From Flagellimonas eckloniae (lineage in GTDB: Bacteria; Bacteroidota; Bacteroidia; Flavobacteriales; Flavobacteriaceae), in NCBI RefSeq assembly GCF_001413955.1, contig NZ_LCTZ01000002.1, forward strand, positions 2,280,501 through 2,344,500: a DNA stretch of 64,000 bases. The letters are read 5' to 3'. Shown here in pieces: positions 17,884 to 26,100 of this stretch (its first letter is position 1; every line of letters begins with the position of its first letter). Below the pieces are notes generated by a model. That model saw only the letters and a list, made by a program, of their open reading frames with translations, was not told where the DNA came from and did no database searches. A program made the translations under genes and the position numbers.

Positions 17884-18333
17884 ATGAAAAATTTATTGAA
17901 GATATCAGCAGTACTCTGGATTATTTGGGGCTTGGTTCACGTTTTAGCAGGAGTAATTACAATGAAAGGAATATTAACAGGAGATATTTCAGCTTCAGTT
18001 GCTGGGATTGCAGACGCAATTGAACCAAGTCTTTTACAGATGGATTATTCAGAAGCATCAGGAGCAATTATTGGTCAACATGGGTTCAACCTTTTTTGGA
18101 TTGGAATTGTCACTTTCATATCAGCGTTTTATGTTTGGAAAGGAAATAAAAATGCCATATTTCTTGCTGCAATTTGTGGTGGCTTAGCAGATTTAGGATA
18201 CTTCCTATTTATGGATTTAGGTGGTTATGTAAATTTTATGCCAGGAACTGTTATGACAATTGTTTCTTCATTAGCAATTATTTTGAGTTTCTACGTTTAT
18301 TTTAAAACTCGTAATGAGAAACTTACTGAATAA
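17884..18333 (+). CDS. Four-helix integral membrane protein, unknown function
   Basis: The protein has 149 residues and four hydrophobic helices (about 5-27, 66-86, 91-110 and 120-142). The sequence between helices 1 and 2 carries SASVAGIADAIEPSLLQMDY, and GGLADLGYFLFMDLGGYVNF precedes the last helix. No catalytic motif is visible and I do not recognise the family. It lies 80 bases after the Crp-like gene on the same strand, so the regulator may act on it. Confidence 0.7.
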   Translation: MKNLLKISAVLWIIWGLVHVLAGVITMKGILTGDISASVAGIADAIEPSLLQMDYSEASGAIIGQHGFNLFWIGIVTFISAFYVWKGNKNAIFLAAICGGLADLGYFLFMDLGGYVNFMPGTVMTIVSSLAIILSFYVYFKTRNEKLTE

Positions 18334-18348
18334 ATACAACATTGTATG

Positions 18349-18392
18349 AACGCAATAGCGGTTTGGGTGTTAATTCAAACCGCTATTGCGTT
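18349..18392. repeat. Perfect 17-bp inverted repeat (hairpin)
   Basis: AACGCAATAGCGGTTTG and its exact reverse complement flank a 10-base loop. No T run follows directly, so it is an unusual terminator if it is one at all. It begins 16 bases after the stop of the four-helix membrane protein. Confidence 0.75.
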
Positions 18393-18526
18393 AATTTAGG
18401 TATATTGTTTTCTGAAAATAAGTGTAAATAACCGCTACTACCCTTGTACTAGCACATTGGCAATCATTGGGACCCAAAACCTGCAACATTTAAGCTTATA
18501 AATCGTCAAATATCAAACACAAATCA

Positions 18527-19531
18527 ATGAAACTATGTATCGCTATTTTCTTCACTCTTATTTCCTCTATTTGTCTAGCTCAAATAAATGACAACCCAAC
18601 TATAACTGATGCTCTTCTGAAGTATGATTTCATTCAAGAACAAATAGTTAATAATAATGATACTATTACCTATTATCTAAAAAATTACAACGTAAAACCT
18701 GAAAATTTAGTTGTTTTCATACAAGGCACAGATGCTAATCCGATATTTTCCTATTCCGTTAAAAACGATAAAACTATTTTTAACCGTTGGTTTGGAGATG
18801 ATTATAAAAATTTAGATTCGACATATACATATGCTATTATACCGAAGCCAGGAATGGATGGGATTTATAAAGATGGAGAGATAAGTATTCCTCAAAGCTA
18901 CTATGACAAAAACCACCTTGATCACAGAATAAATCAAATTGATATATCAATTAATCATATAATCAACAACCATCTTTCCAAATCTCAAAAAATTATCATT
19001 TATGGTCATTCAGAAGGTGCTGCAATTGGAGCTACACTAGCTACAATGAACAAAAAAATTACTCATTTAGGATTTTGGTCAGGAAACGTTCTAAATAATT
19101 TTTATGAGTTTTCACTTTTCAATAGAATTGAGTCTTTAAAAGGTGACATCACTGATAAGGCAGCTCATCAAAATATAATGGGTATTCTAGACTGGTATAA
19201 GTCGGTAGTTAAAAATCCTAATTCAACAGAAATTGACCATTTTGGATTTACGAACAAACGCTGGTCTTCCTATGAAAAAGCACCTATAGATTATTTAACT
19301 GAACTGACTATTCCAATATATGCCCTTTTTGGAACAGAAGATGAAAGCACACCTATTGAAACTGCTTATTTACTTCCTGTAAAATTTATTGAGAATAGGA
19401 AAGAAAATTTGACTTTTGAAGTTTGTATTGGTTGCGACCATTCTTATCAGGAGGAAACAGAACAAGGACAAAAATCACATTGGAATGAGCAATTTATGAA
19501 ATTCATCGAATGGACAGAAAAAACAAAATAA
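18527..19531 (+). CDS. Exported alpha/beta hydrolase
   Basis: The protein has 334 residues with a signal peptide (MKLCIAIFFTLISSICLAQ). The alpha/beta hydrolase order is clear: an early strand with LVVFIQGTDANP (oxyanion region), the nucleophile elbow IYGHSEGAA (serine about residue 164), an acid in LFGTEDESTP and the histidine in GCDHSYQEE. This would be a periplasmic or outer-membrane esterase or peptidase with unknown substrate. Codon use is strongly AT-biased (many AAT and ATA codons), fitting an acquired gene. It stands alone, about 130 bases after the hairpin. Confidence 0.82.
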   Translation: MKLCIAIFFTLISSICLAQINDNPTITDALLKYDFIQEQIVNNNDTITYYLKNYNVKPENLVVFIQGTDANPIFSYSVKNDKTIFNRWFGDDYKNLDSTYTYAIIPKPGMDGIYKDGEISIPQSYYDKNHLDHRINQIDISINHIINNHLSKSQKIIIYGHSEGAAIGATLATMNKKITHLGFWSGNVLNNFYEFSLFNRIESLKGDITDKAAHQNIMGILDWYKSVVKNPNSTEIDHFGFTNKRWSSYEKAPIDYLTELTIPIYALFGTEDESTPIETAYLLPVKFIENRKENLTFEVCIGCDHSYQEETEQGQKSHWNEQFMKFIEWTEKTK

Positions 19532-19675
19532 CAAATTGCCAACAATGGTTATAAGTGCAATCCCTTCTGTTTTGATACTTTGACTTTGTTTCAACCCATC
19601 TTCATTTTCCAAAGGATGGAGCCACCATTTATCCATCACAACTTTGTTAGTCCACAATCCACTTCCATCAATATA

Positions 19676-19747
19676 CCATTGAATCTTAGATTAAAATTTC
19701 CGAACTTCACGTATCGTAGAATATAATTTATTAAAACAAATCATATC
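19676..19747 (+). repeat. Leader repeat, copy 3
   Basis: CCATTGAATCTTA, then AACTTCACGTATC, then ATATAATTTATT and AATCATATC: the same order and spacing as copy 1. It starts 98 bases before the AraC gene. Confidence 0.8.
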
Positions 19748-19773
19748 TTAATCGTCGGCAATATTTATATGAC

Positions 19774-20640
19774 ATGGTAAATTTGTATTCTTTTATTAAA
19801 CAGAATGACAGCTTTCATAAACTGGAAGTAAACGAATTACTATTTGTTGAATACACCTGTATACAAGAAGAGACAAAATTCGGAATCTGGTCAGATAGCA
19901 ACTATTTTGCCTTTGTCACCTCTGGCAAAAAAATGTGGCGAAGTATCTATCATGATTATGAAGCTGAAAAAGGCGATATTCTATTCATAAAAAAGGGAGC
20001 CAACCTTACCCATCAGTTTTTTGATGATGAGTTCTGTGCTATTTTCTTTTTTATTCCTGACAATTTCATCAAATCATTTTTTACAAAAAACGCTTCCTTT
20101 TTAGATGCAGCCCAAAAACAGTTGTCCGACCAAGATGCTGTGCTAAGAGTAAAATCGAATAAATTACTAGAAAATTATTGTGAATCTATATGTTCTTATC
20201 TCACTTTAGATGAGAAACCCAACACTGAATTGTTAAAACTAAAATTTGAAGAACTGTTATTAAGTCTTTGTGGAAATAAAGAACATCAACATCTTACTGA
20301 CTATTTAATTTCCATATGTCAAAATCAGACCTATCATATGACGCGTATCATGGAAGAAAATTTTGGCTATAATCTGAAAATCGAGGACTATGCAAAACTT
20401 TGTCATATGAGTTTGTCAAAATTTAAAAAAGCTTTTAACGACCATTATAAAGTAACACCTGGCCACTGGCTAAAGCAGCGTAAATTAGATTTAGCACTGC
20501 ATCGTTTATTACATACAGATCTACCTGTCAATCAACTTTCCTTTGAATGCGGTTTTGAAGACCCATCCCATTTTATTCGTGTATTTAAACAAAAATATAA
20601 GTCCACACCTTTGCAATATCGCAATCTTCAAACACATTAA
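19774..20640 (+). CDS. AraC family transcriptional regulator
   Basis: The protein has 288 residues. The first about 165 form a cupin-like sensing domain (WSDSNYFAFVTSGKKMWRS, then EKGDILFIKKGANLTHQFFD). The C-terminal 100 form the AraC double helix-turn-helix, with LKIEDYAKLCHMSLSKFKKA and LPVNQLSFECGFEDPSHFIR, ending in FKQKYKSTPLQYR. It is followed by a YdhR-like monooxygenase gene and a truncated ABM monooxygenase, and probably controls those (inferred from order). Confidence 0.88.
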   Translation: MVNLYSFIKQNDSFHKLEVNELLFVEYTCIQEETKFGIWSDSNYFAFVTSGKKMWRSIYHDYEAEKGDILFIKKGANLTHQFFDDEFCAIFFFIPDNFIKSFFTKNASFLDAAQKQLSDQDAVLRVKSNKLLENYCESICSYLTLDEKPNTELLKLKFEELLLSLCGNKEHQHLTDYLISICQNQTYHMTRIMEENFGYNLKIEDYAKLCHMSLSKFKKAFNDHYKVTPGHWLKQRKLDLALHRLLHTDLPVNQLSFECGFEDPSHFIRVFKQKYKSTPLQYRNLQTH

Positions 20641-20747
20641 GCATATAAACCTTAAAGTCTATTTTTAAAACTTTTTAGCCTATTCGATAGGTGCTTCTCG
20701 CATATACTTTTGCTGCTGTAATTAATAATCATTTAAAATGTATAACA

Positions 20748-21062
20748 ATGAAAAATGTAACAGCGGTATTATCAGTAAAATTTAATTCTTCCCATAGCCA
20801 AGAAAGGCTAATGGAAGTCTGTAATGAAGATTTGAATCTCTTTAGAAATGTATCTGGTCTTATTGAAAAGTATTACATAGCCGAGGAAACTACAGGAGCA
20901 ATTAGTGGTATTTATTTATTTGAAACAAAAAGCGCAAGAAACGCTTTCTGGACTTCTGAATTAGCGGCCAAAATACCTGAACGCTATGGTGTGATTGCGG
21001 AAACGCTTAGAGTGGAAGAATACAATATGGCAATTGTATTAAATGAGTCTGTCTTGTCATAA
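20748..21062 (+). CDS. YdhR-like monooxygenase family protein
   Basis: The protein has 104 residues when started at the ATG at 20748 (MKNVTAVLSVKFNSSHSQER). A longer frame from 20691 adds 19 residues that look like non-coding sequence. It is a one-domain ferredoxin-like alpha/beta barrel of the YdhR type, with VSGLIEKYYIAEETTGAISG and FWTSELAAKIPERYG as recognisable stretches. Members are small dimeric proteins thought to be monooxygenases of aromatic compounds. It lies 107 bases after the AraC gene and ends at a strong terminator. Confidence 0.72.
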   Translation: MKNVTAVLSVKFNSSHSQERLMEVCNEDLNLFRNVSGLIEKYYIAEETTGAISGIYLFETKSARNAFWTSELAAKIPERYGVIAETLRVEEYNMAIVLNESVLS

Positions 21063-21070
21063 CAACCTTC

Positions 21071-21109
21071 GTAATCGGTCATTTAAACTACTAATGACCG
21101 ATTACTTTT
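21071..21109 (+). terminator. Rho-independent terminator after the YdhR-like gene
   Basis: A perfect 13-bp stem (GTAATCGGTCATT/AATGACCGATTAC) with a 9-base loop is followed by TTTT. Confidence 0.85.
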
Positions 21110-21309
21110 CTCGTTCTTAAAAATAAAAAGCCCTTCTCATTTACTTTATACTATTTTCTAAATGAAAACTAACAGAAGATATCATCTAACAATTGGATTT
21201 GGATGGTATACTATAAAATCCCGTAATGAAGAAAAAGGCAGTAAAACTATTGCCTTCGCAACCAACAATTCACAATCACGTTCTTTACAAACTATATAAA
21301 CTAAAGCTT

Positions 21310-21414
21310 ATGCTACCAAGAGTTTGGCGCGGATATACACTAAAATCAAATACCTACGAAAATCTACTGAAAACTGAAGTTTTCCCAGAAATTGAAAGAA
21401 AAAAATGTAAAAAA
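21310..21414 (+). pseudogene. Truncated antibiotic-biosynthesis-monooxygenase (ABM) gene
   Basis: The frame from the ATG at 21310 reads MLPRVWRGYTLKSNTYENLL and on to KTEVFPEIERKK, which is the N-terminus of a flavobacterial ABM-domain protein. It covers about one third of the usual 95-100 residues. After about 21410 the frame runs into the antisense of the rhamnose-operon gene rfbD and homology ends. The 355-base gap between the YdhR-like gene and rfbD therefore holds a terminator, this gene fragment and no complete gene. A 45-codon frame at 21162-21299 shows nothing recognisable. Confidence 0.65.
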
Positions 21415-21417
21415 GTA

Positions 21418-22287
21418 CTAGATATTGATTTTGGAATAGGCTTTCAAAGCAACAGCAAGGCTGTCCTTCCAATGTGGAATTTGCAATCCAAAGGTATTTT
21501 TGATCTTGGTTTTGTCCAAAACACTAAATTTTGGTCGTTCCGCTGGGGTAGGATATGCTTCTGACAGGATGGGTTTTAAATCGATATCGATATTGTACCC
21601 TTCAAAAATTGCCTTTGCAAAATCGTACCAACTGGCGACGCCTTCGTTACTATAATTATACACTCCGTACTCTATACTATGTGCTTTTACAATATGTAAA
21701 ACCACCTTGGCCAAATCCAAGGCATAGGTTGGAGTTCCCACTTGATCGTACACTACGGAAAGTTCATCTCTTTCGGCACCTAACTTTAGCATGGTCTTCA
21801 TAAAGTTATTCCCAAATTCTGAATACAACCATGAGGTACGAATAACAAAATGTTCTTCTAGATTATTGATGATGGCGCGTTCACCTTTATACTTGGTATC
21901 GCCATAAAAACCAATCGGTCTTGCAATATCATCCTCCAAATAAGGCGTGTTGAGAAAACCATCAAAAACAAAATCTGTGGAAATATGGATTAAAACGGTT
22001 TTGCTTTTATTACAGTTCATGGCCAAGTTTCTGGCCCCGGTTACATTCACCCTATACGCCAAATCATTATCGGCCTCCGCTTTGTCTACATTTGTAAATG
22101 CAGCGCAATTGATACAATAGGCATAATCGGAAGAAACCAATTCAGCACGTACTTCATCAAAGTCCGTAATATCCAGTTCTGAGGAGGATTTGAAAACGAA
22201 ATCCAAATCTTTTGTACCTCCTTCAGCAACAAGGGATTTAAATGTGCTTCCCAATTGCCCAGATGCTCCGGTAACCAATATCTTCAT
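21418..22287 (-). CDS. rfbD: dTDP-4-dehydrorhamnose reductase
   Basis: The protein has 289 residues. It has a Rossmann start (ILVTGASGQLGSTF) and the extended SDR YxxxK site (YGDTKYKGE, about residue 130). It catalyses the last step to dTDP-L-rhamnose using NAD(P)H. It is the last of four rml genes on the minus strand, 15 bases after rfbC. Its 3' end abuts the ABM gene fragment on the other strand, which marks a join between the polysaccharide locus and the accessory stretch. Confidence 0.95.
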   Translation of the reverse strand: MKILVTGASGQLGSTFKSLVAEGGTKDLDFVFKSSSELDITDFDEVRAELVSSDYAYCINCAAFTNVDKAEADNDLAYRVNVTGARNLAMNCNKSKTVLIHISTDFVFDGFLNTPYLEDDIARPIGFYGDTKYKGERAIINNLEEHFVIRTSWLYSEFGNNFMKTMLKLGAERDELSVVYDQVGTPTYALDLAKVVLHIVKAHSIEYGVYNYSNEGVASWYDFAKAIFEGYNIDIDLKPILSEAYPTPAERPKFSVLDKTKIKNTFGLQIPHWKDSLAVALKAYSKINI

Positions 22288-22302
22288 AGTATAGGTGTAA
22301 AA

Positions 22303-22851
22303 TTAATGGGGAACTGCTTCTTTAAAAACAGGTAAAAATTTATCTTTTTCTGAAATGATCAAATCCTCACTTTCCAAAATCCAATCAATATTGAATGTGG
22401 GGTCGTTATAAATTATCCCTCCCTCGGATGCCGCATTATAAAAATTATCGCACTTGTACGAGAACTTAGCTGTATCGCTTAAAGTTACAAAACCATGTGC
22501 ACATCCCCGTGGAATGAACATCTGTTTTTTATTGTTTGATGAAAGTAATGTGGAAACCACTTTTCCAAAAGTTTTGGAATTTGGTCTTATATCAACAGCT
22601 ACATCCAACACCTCACCATCCAAAACTCGAACCAACTTGGCCTGGGCATGTTCCCCTTTTTGAAAATGGAGCCCCCTAAGCACACCCTTTGAGGAGAAAG
22701 ATTCATTGTCCTGGACAAAAAATGGTTTTGCACCGGTCAAGGTTTCAAATTTTTCTTGGTTGAAGCTTTCAAAAAAGTACCCTCTTTTGTCCTCGAACAC
22801 GGTAGGTTCCATAATAAAGCAACCTTCTATTTCTGTCTTATTAACTTTCAT
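22303..22851 (-). CDS. rfbC: dTDP-4-dehydrorhamnose 3,5-epimerase
   Basis: The protein has 182 residues and the RmlC cupin fold. It has EPTVFEDKRGYFFESFNQ at the start, the catalytic histidine in VLRGLHFQKGEHAQAKLVRV, and GCAHGFVTLSD. It converts dTDP-4-keto-6-deoxyglucose to the L-rhamnose series. It lies 2 bases after rfbA and 15 before rfbD, so it is co-transcribed with them. Confidence 0.96.
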   Translation of the reverse strand: MKVNKTEIEGCFIMEPTVFEDKRGYFFESFNQEKFETLTGAKPFFVQDNESFSSKGVLRGLHFQKGEHAQAKLVRVLDGEVLDVAVDIRPNSKTFGKVVSTLLSSNNKKQMFIPRGCAHGFVTLSDTAKFSYKCDNFYNAASEGGIIYNDPTFNIDWILESEDLIISEKDKFLPVFKEAVPH

Positions 22852-22853
22852 TC

Positions 22854-23714
22854 TTATGTCAATGCTTCTAATAAACGTTTGCTATAGCCACTCTTTAAAA
22901 ATGGCTCTGTCAATTTTTTAAATTGGCTTTTGGTAATAAAGCCCATTTTGTAGGCAGAGGATTCAATAGCACCAATTTTTAGCCCTTGTCTTTCCTCTAT
23001 AACCTGAACAAACTGCGATGCCTGCATTAATGACTGAAAGGTTCCTGTATCTAACCAAGCCGTACCTCTGTCCATGATGCTCACTTTCAGCTTTCCTCTT
23101 TTTAAGTATTCTTGGTTGATATCGGTTATTTCCAATTCACCCCGTTTACTTGGTTGAATGTTTTTTGCAATTTCCACCACATCATTATCATAAAAATAAA
23201 TCCCTGGAATGGCAAAATTGGATTTTGGTTTTTGTGGCTTTTCCTCTATGGAGATTACATTTCCATTCTCATCGAACTCAGCAACACCATATCTCTCTGG
23301 ATCTGTAACATGATATGCATAAATAATGCCTCCATCTGGATCATTATTGGATTGCAACAACGTTTCCAATCCTGTCCCGTAGAAAATATTGTCGCCCAGT
23401 ATCAAAGCTACTTTATCATCACCAATAAATTCTTCCCCAATAATAAAAGCTTCCGCCAATCCATTCGGGTGCTCTTGAACAGCATATTCAAATCTGCAGC
23501 CATACTTTCTGCCATCTCCCAAAAGTCTTTGGAACATGGGTAGGTCGTGTGGTGTTGATATAATTAGTATTTCCCAAATTCCCGATTCTATTAATGTTGA
23601 AAGCGGGTAATAAATCATGGGTTTGTCGTAGATGGGCATCAGTTGTTTGCTAACCGCCAATGTTAAGGGGTGCAACCTTGTTCCCGAGCCTCCTGCCAAT
23701 ATTATTCCTTTCAT
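22854..23714 (-). CDS. rfbA: Glucose-1-phosphate thymidylyltransferase
   Basis: The protein has 286 residues. The nucleotidyltransferase signature [16 protein letters not shown] is at the start, followed by [18 protein letters not shown] and the metal-binding [10 protein letters not shown]. It makes dTDP-glucose, the first step of dTDP-rhamnose synthesis. It lies 10 bases after rfbB and 2 before rfbC. Confidence 0.97.
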   Translation of the reverse strand: MKGIILAGGSGTRLHPLTLAVSKQLMPIYDKPMIYYPLSTLIESGIWEILIISTPHDLPMFQRLLGDGRKYGCRFEYAVQEHPNGLAEAFIIGEEFIGDDKVALILGDNIFYGTGLETLLQSNNDPDGGIIYAYHVTDPERYGVAEFDENGNVISIEEKPQKPKSNFAIPGIYFYDNDVVEIAKNIQPSKRGELEITDINQEYLKRGKLKVSIMDRGTAWLDTGTFQSLMQASQFVQVIEERQGLKIGAIESSAYKMGFITKSQFKKLTEPFLKSGYSKRLLEALT

Positions 23715-23724
23715 CGTATCCGTT

Positions 23725-24762
23725 TTAAGCCAAACTTTTGGATTGGTTATGAATGAATTTGTTCAAATACCAATCAATGGTCTTTTCAATGCCAGTTTCA
23801 AAATTTTCATCTGCCTTCCAGCCTAGATCATTTTCAATTTTAGAAGCATCAATTGCATATCTAAAATCGTGCCCTGCCCTATCTTTCACATAGGTGATCA
23901 AGTCGCTATAGGAAGTACCCCCTGATCTCGGGTGTTTTTTATCCAAAATATCGCATACCGTTTGGGCTATGTACAGGTTATTTCGCTCATTTCTTCCTCC
24001 AATGTTGTATGTTTCACCTGAAATACCTTTGAAATACGCAAGGGCTATTCCTTTACAATGGTCTAAAACATATAACCAATCCCGTATGTTGGAACCATCG
24101 CCATAAATGGGAATGGGTTCTCCCGCCCAAGCTTTTCGTATTATGGTTGGAATCAACTTTTCACCATGTTGTTTTGGCCCATAATTATTGGAACAATTGG
24201 TGGTTACCACATTCATACCATAGGTATGGTGGTAACTTCTTACTATGAAATCTGAAGATGCTTTTGAAGCACTATATGGACTATTGGGCGCATATGGCGT
24301 TGTTTCCATAAACAAACCTTCTTTTCCCAATGTTCCATAAACCTCATCTGTTGACACATGATGGAATCGTGAATCTTTAAATGCCTCTTTATATACTTCC
24401 GGCCCAACCATCCAATACTTTTTGGCAACATCTATCAAATTAAATGTGCCCAAAATATTGGTCTGCATAAAAGCATCTGGATTAATAATGGAATTGTCCA
24501 CATGAGATTCAGCAGCAAAATGAATTACCCCCTGAATTGTATATTGTTCAAATATCTTTTCTATGAGTTTTCTATCGCAAATATCCCCTTTGATGAATGT
24601 ATATCGCTCATGCGTTTCAACTTCATCCAAGTTTTGCAAATTACCGGCATAGGTAAGGGCATCAATATTGATAAGATTGACATTTTTATTTGCTTCCAAA
24701 AAATAAGGGACAAAGTTGGAACCTATAAATCCTGCTCCTCCCGTAACCAAAATATTTATCAT
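23725..24762 (-). CDS. rfbB: dTDP-glucose 4,6-dehydratase
   Basis: The protein has 345 residues. The NAD-binding start is [14 protein letters not shown], the catalytic region is [11 protein letters not shown], and the YxxxK site is in [11 protein letters not shown]. It makes dTDP-4-keto-6-deoxyglucose. It is the first gene of the rml group (order B-A-C-D). Its upstream region, shared with the divergent receiver-kinase gene, holds a pair of TGTTG sites at 24825-24849. Confidence 0.97.
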   Translation of the reverse strand: MINILVTGGAGFIGSNFVPYFLEANKNVNLINIDALTYAGNLQNLDEVETHERYTFIKGDICDRKLIEKIFEQYTIQGVIHFAAESHVDNSIINPDAFMQTNILGTFNLIDVAKKYWMVGPEVYKEAFKDSRFHHVSTDEVYGTLGKEGLFMETTPYAPNSPYSASKASSDFIVRSYHHTYGMNVVTTNCSNNYGPKQHGEKLIPTIIRKAWAGEPIPIYGDGSNIRDWLYVLDHCKGIALAYFKGISGETYNIGGRNERNNLYIAQTVCDILDKKHPRSGGTSYSDLITYVKDRAGHDFRYAIDASKIENDLGWKADENFETGIEKTIDWYLNKFIHNQSKSLA

Positions 24763-24824
24763 GAAGATTACTCTTTATTACTGTTTTGTAAATATAATCC
24801 TACTTTTTATCTGCATTCAATTAT

Positions 24825-24849
24825 TGTTGTGAAAGGTTGATTTTTGTTG
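24825..24849. promoter_or_regulatory. Paired TGTTG sites between rfbB and the receiver-kinase gene (weak copy)
   Basis: TGTTGTG (24825) and TGTTG (24845) lie 20 bases apart, start to start, in the same orientation as the exact pairs at 32976 and 41401. The second half is imperfect (TGTTGGT), so this site is the least certain of the three. Confidence 0.35.
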
Positions 24850-24981
24850 GTAGAACACTTTAATATATACTTTAAAGCAAAGTAAACCAATAAATCGCTT
24901 TATAATTCTCTTTCAGAAAGATAATACTTATTATATATTAAATCTTTTTCCTACTTTAGTGATAGGTATTTATATCTTAAA

Positions 24982-26100
24982 ATGGAAAAACCTTATATCG
25001 TTGCTGTTGATGATGAACAGCTAAATTTAGAATTATTACGATTTATTTTAGAACGAAATGAATATCAATTTGAGGGCACCAGTGATGATGAATACCTTTT
25101 TGAACTTCTAGAGCAGCGTAAACCAGACCTAATTCTTCTCGATGTTATCATGCCCAAAATAGAAGGTTTTGAGCTTTGTGAAAAAATAAAAAGTGTCAAA
25201 AAATTCCAAAATATCCCTGTTATATTCCTTACGGGGAAAGTAAATGTTAAAGATAAGGTCAGAGGCTTTGAGGTAGGTGGTGTGGATTATGTCACTAAAC
25301 CTTTTAATGAGCAAGAATTAATTGCTAGAATTCAAACGCATGTTGAATTGATACGTGCCAAAAATCAAATTGAAGAACAGGCCAAAAATCTTAGACAGTC
25401 AAATGATCTTAAGGACAGGATGTTTTCCATTATAGGTCACGATTTACGTTCCCCATTGAGTGCCGCCAAGTTAAAAATGGACTTTATCATGCGTGGTATT
25501 ATTGATCCAAAAGATGATAAATTTTTGGGCGAAACTGTTTATGACCTTTTAAAAACTATGGATGAAGCATTAAACTTGCTTCAAAATCTATTGGGTTGGG
25601 CCAAATCTGAAAGCAATCAAATTCAAATGATTCCAGAAAAGCTGGACCTAAGCGATTTGGTTGAACAAACATTTCGACTTTTGAAATTGGGTAGTGATCA
25701 TAAACAAATTGAAATGCGAAACAATGTTACTACAGATGTTTTCGCTTTTGCCGATAACAATATGATCAAAACAGTACTGCGAAATATACTTTCCAATGCC
25801 ATAAAATTCACACCGGTTGAAGGAGTTATTCAAATTAACGCAAAACCCGGAAAAAATAAAGTTACAATAGAAATCGAGGATAATGGCAATGGAATTTCTA
25901 AGGAAGACATTAAAAAAATCCTGAACCCCAACGAACATTTCAGCAAATTAGGTACTGAAAAAGAACCTGGAACAGGGTTGGGTCTTGTACTCTGTCAAAA
26001 TTTTGTCCAAAAAAATGGTGGAGTATTAAAGATTAAAAGTGAACTTGGAAAAGGAAGTACCTTTTATTTCGAGCTACCTGTTTATTCGGAACAAGATTAA
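24982..26100 (+). CDS. Receiver-histidine kinase protein (REC-HisKA-HATPase)
   Basis: The protein has 372 residues and no membrane helix. A complete receiver domain comes first (VAVDDEQ, LILLDVIMPKIEG at about D53, YVTKPFNEQE), then a short coiled coil, HisKA with SIIGHDLRSPLS (His about 152) and HATPase with LSNAIKFTP, DNGNGIS and GTGLGLVLC. Such proteins receive phosphate on the receiver and change their kinase activity. It is the only gene of the polysaccharide locus on the plus strand. It is divergent from rfbB, and its stop overlaps the stop of the convergent glycosyltransferase gene by 4 bases. A regulatory link to the locus is inferred. Confidence 0.92.
   Translation: MEKPYIVAVDDEQLNLELLRFILERNEYQFEGTSDDEYLFELLEQRKPDLILLDVIMPKIEGFELCEKIKSVKKFQNIPVIFLTGKVNVKDKVRGFEVGGVDYVTKPFNEQELIARIQTHVELIRAKNQIEEQAKNLRQSNDLKDRMFSIIGHDLRSPLSAAKLKMDFIMRGIIDPKDDKFLGETVYDLLKTMDEALNLLQNLLGWAKSESNQIQMIPEKLDLSDLVEQTFRLLKLGSDHKQIEMRNNVTTDVFAFADNNMIKTVLRNILSNAIKFTPVEGVIQINAKPGKNKVTIEIEDNGNGISKEDIKKILNPNEHFSKLGTEKEPGTGLGLVLCQNFVQKNGGVLKIKSELGKGSTFYFELPVYSEQD

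Noticed and set aside
19541..19675. Possible remnant of a coding sequence on the minus strand (reads WYIDGSGLWTNKVVMDKWW)
   Set aside because: The stretch looks protein-like but is only about 45 codons long, has no start and no family that I recognise.
21226..21564. Plus-strand frame as a complete gene of 112 codons
   Set aside because: Only codons from 21310 to about 21410 look like a protein family (ABM); the rest is antisense to rfbD, so it is listed as a gene fragment.
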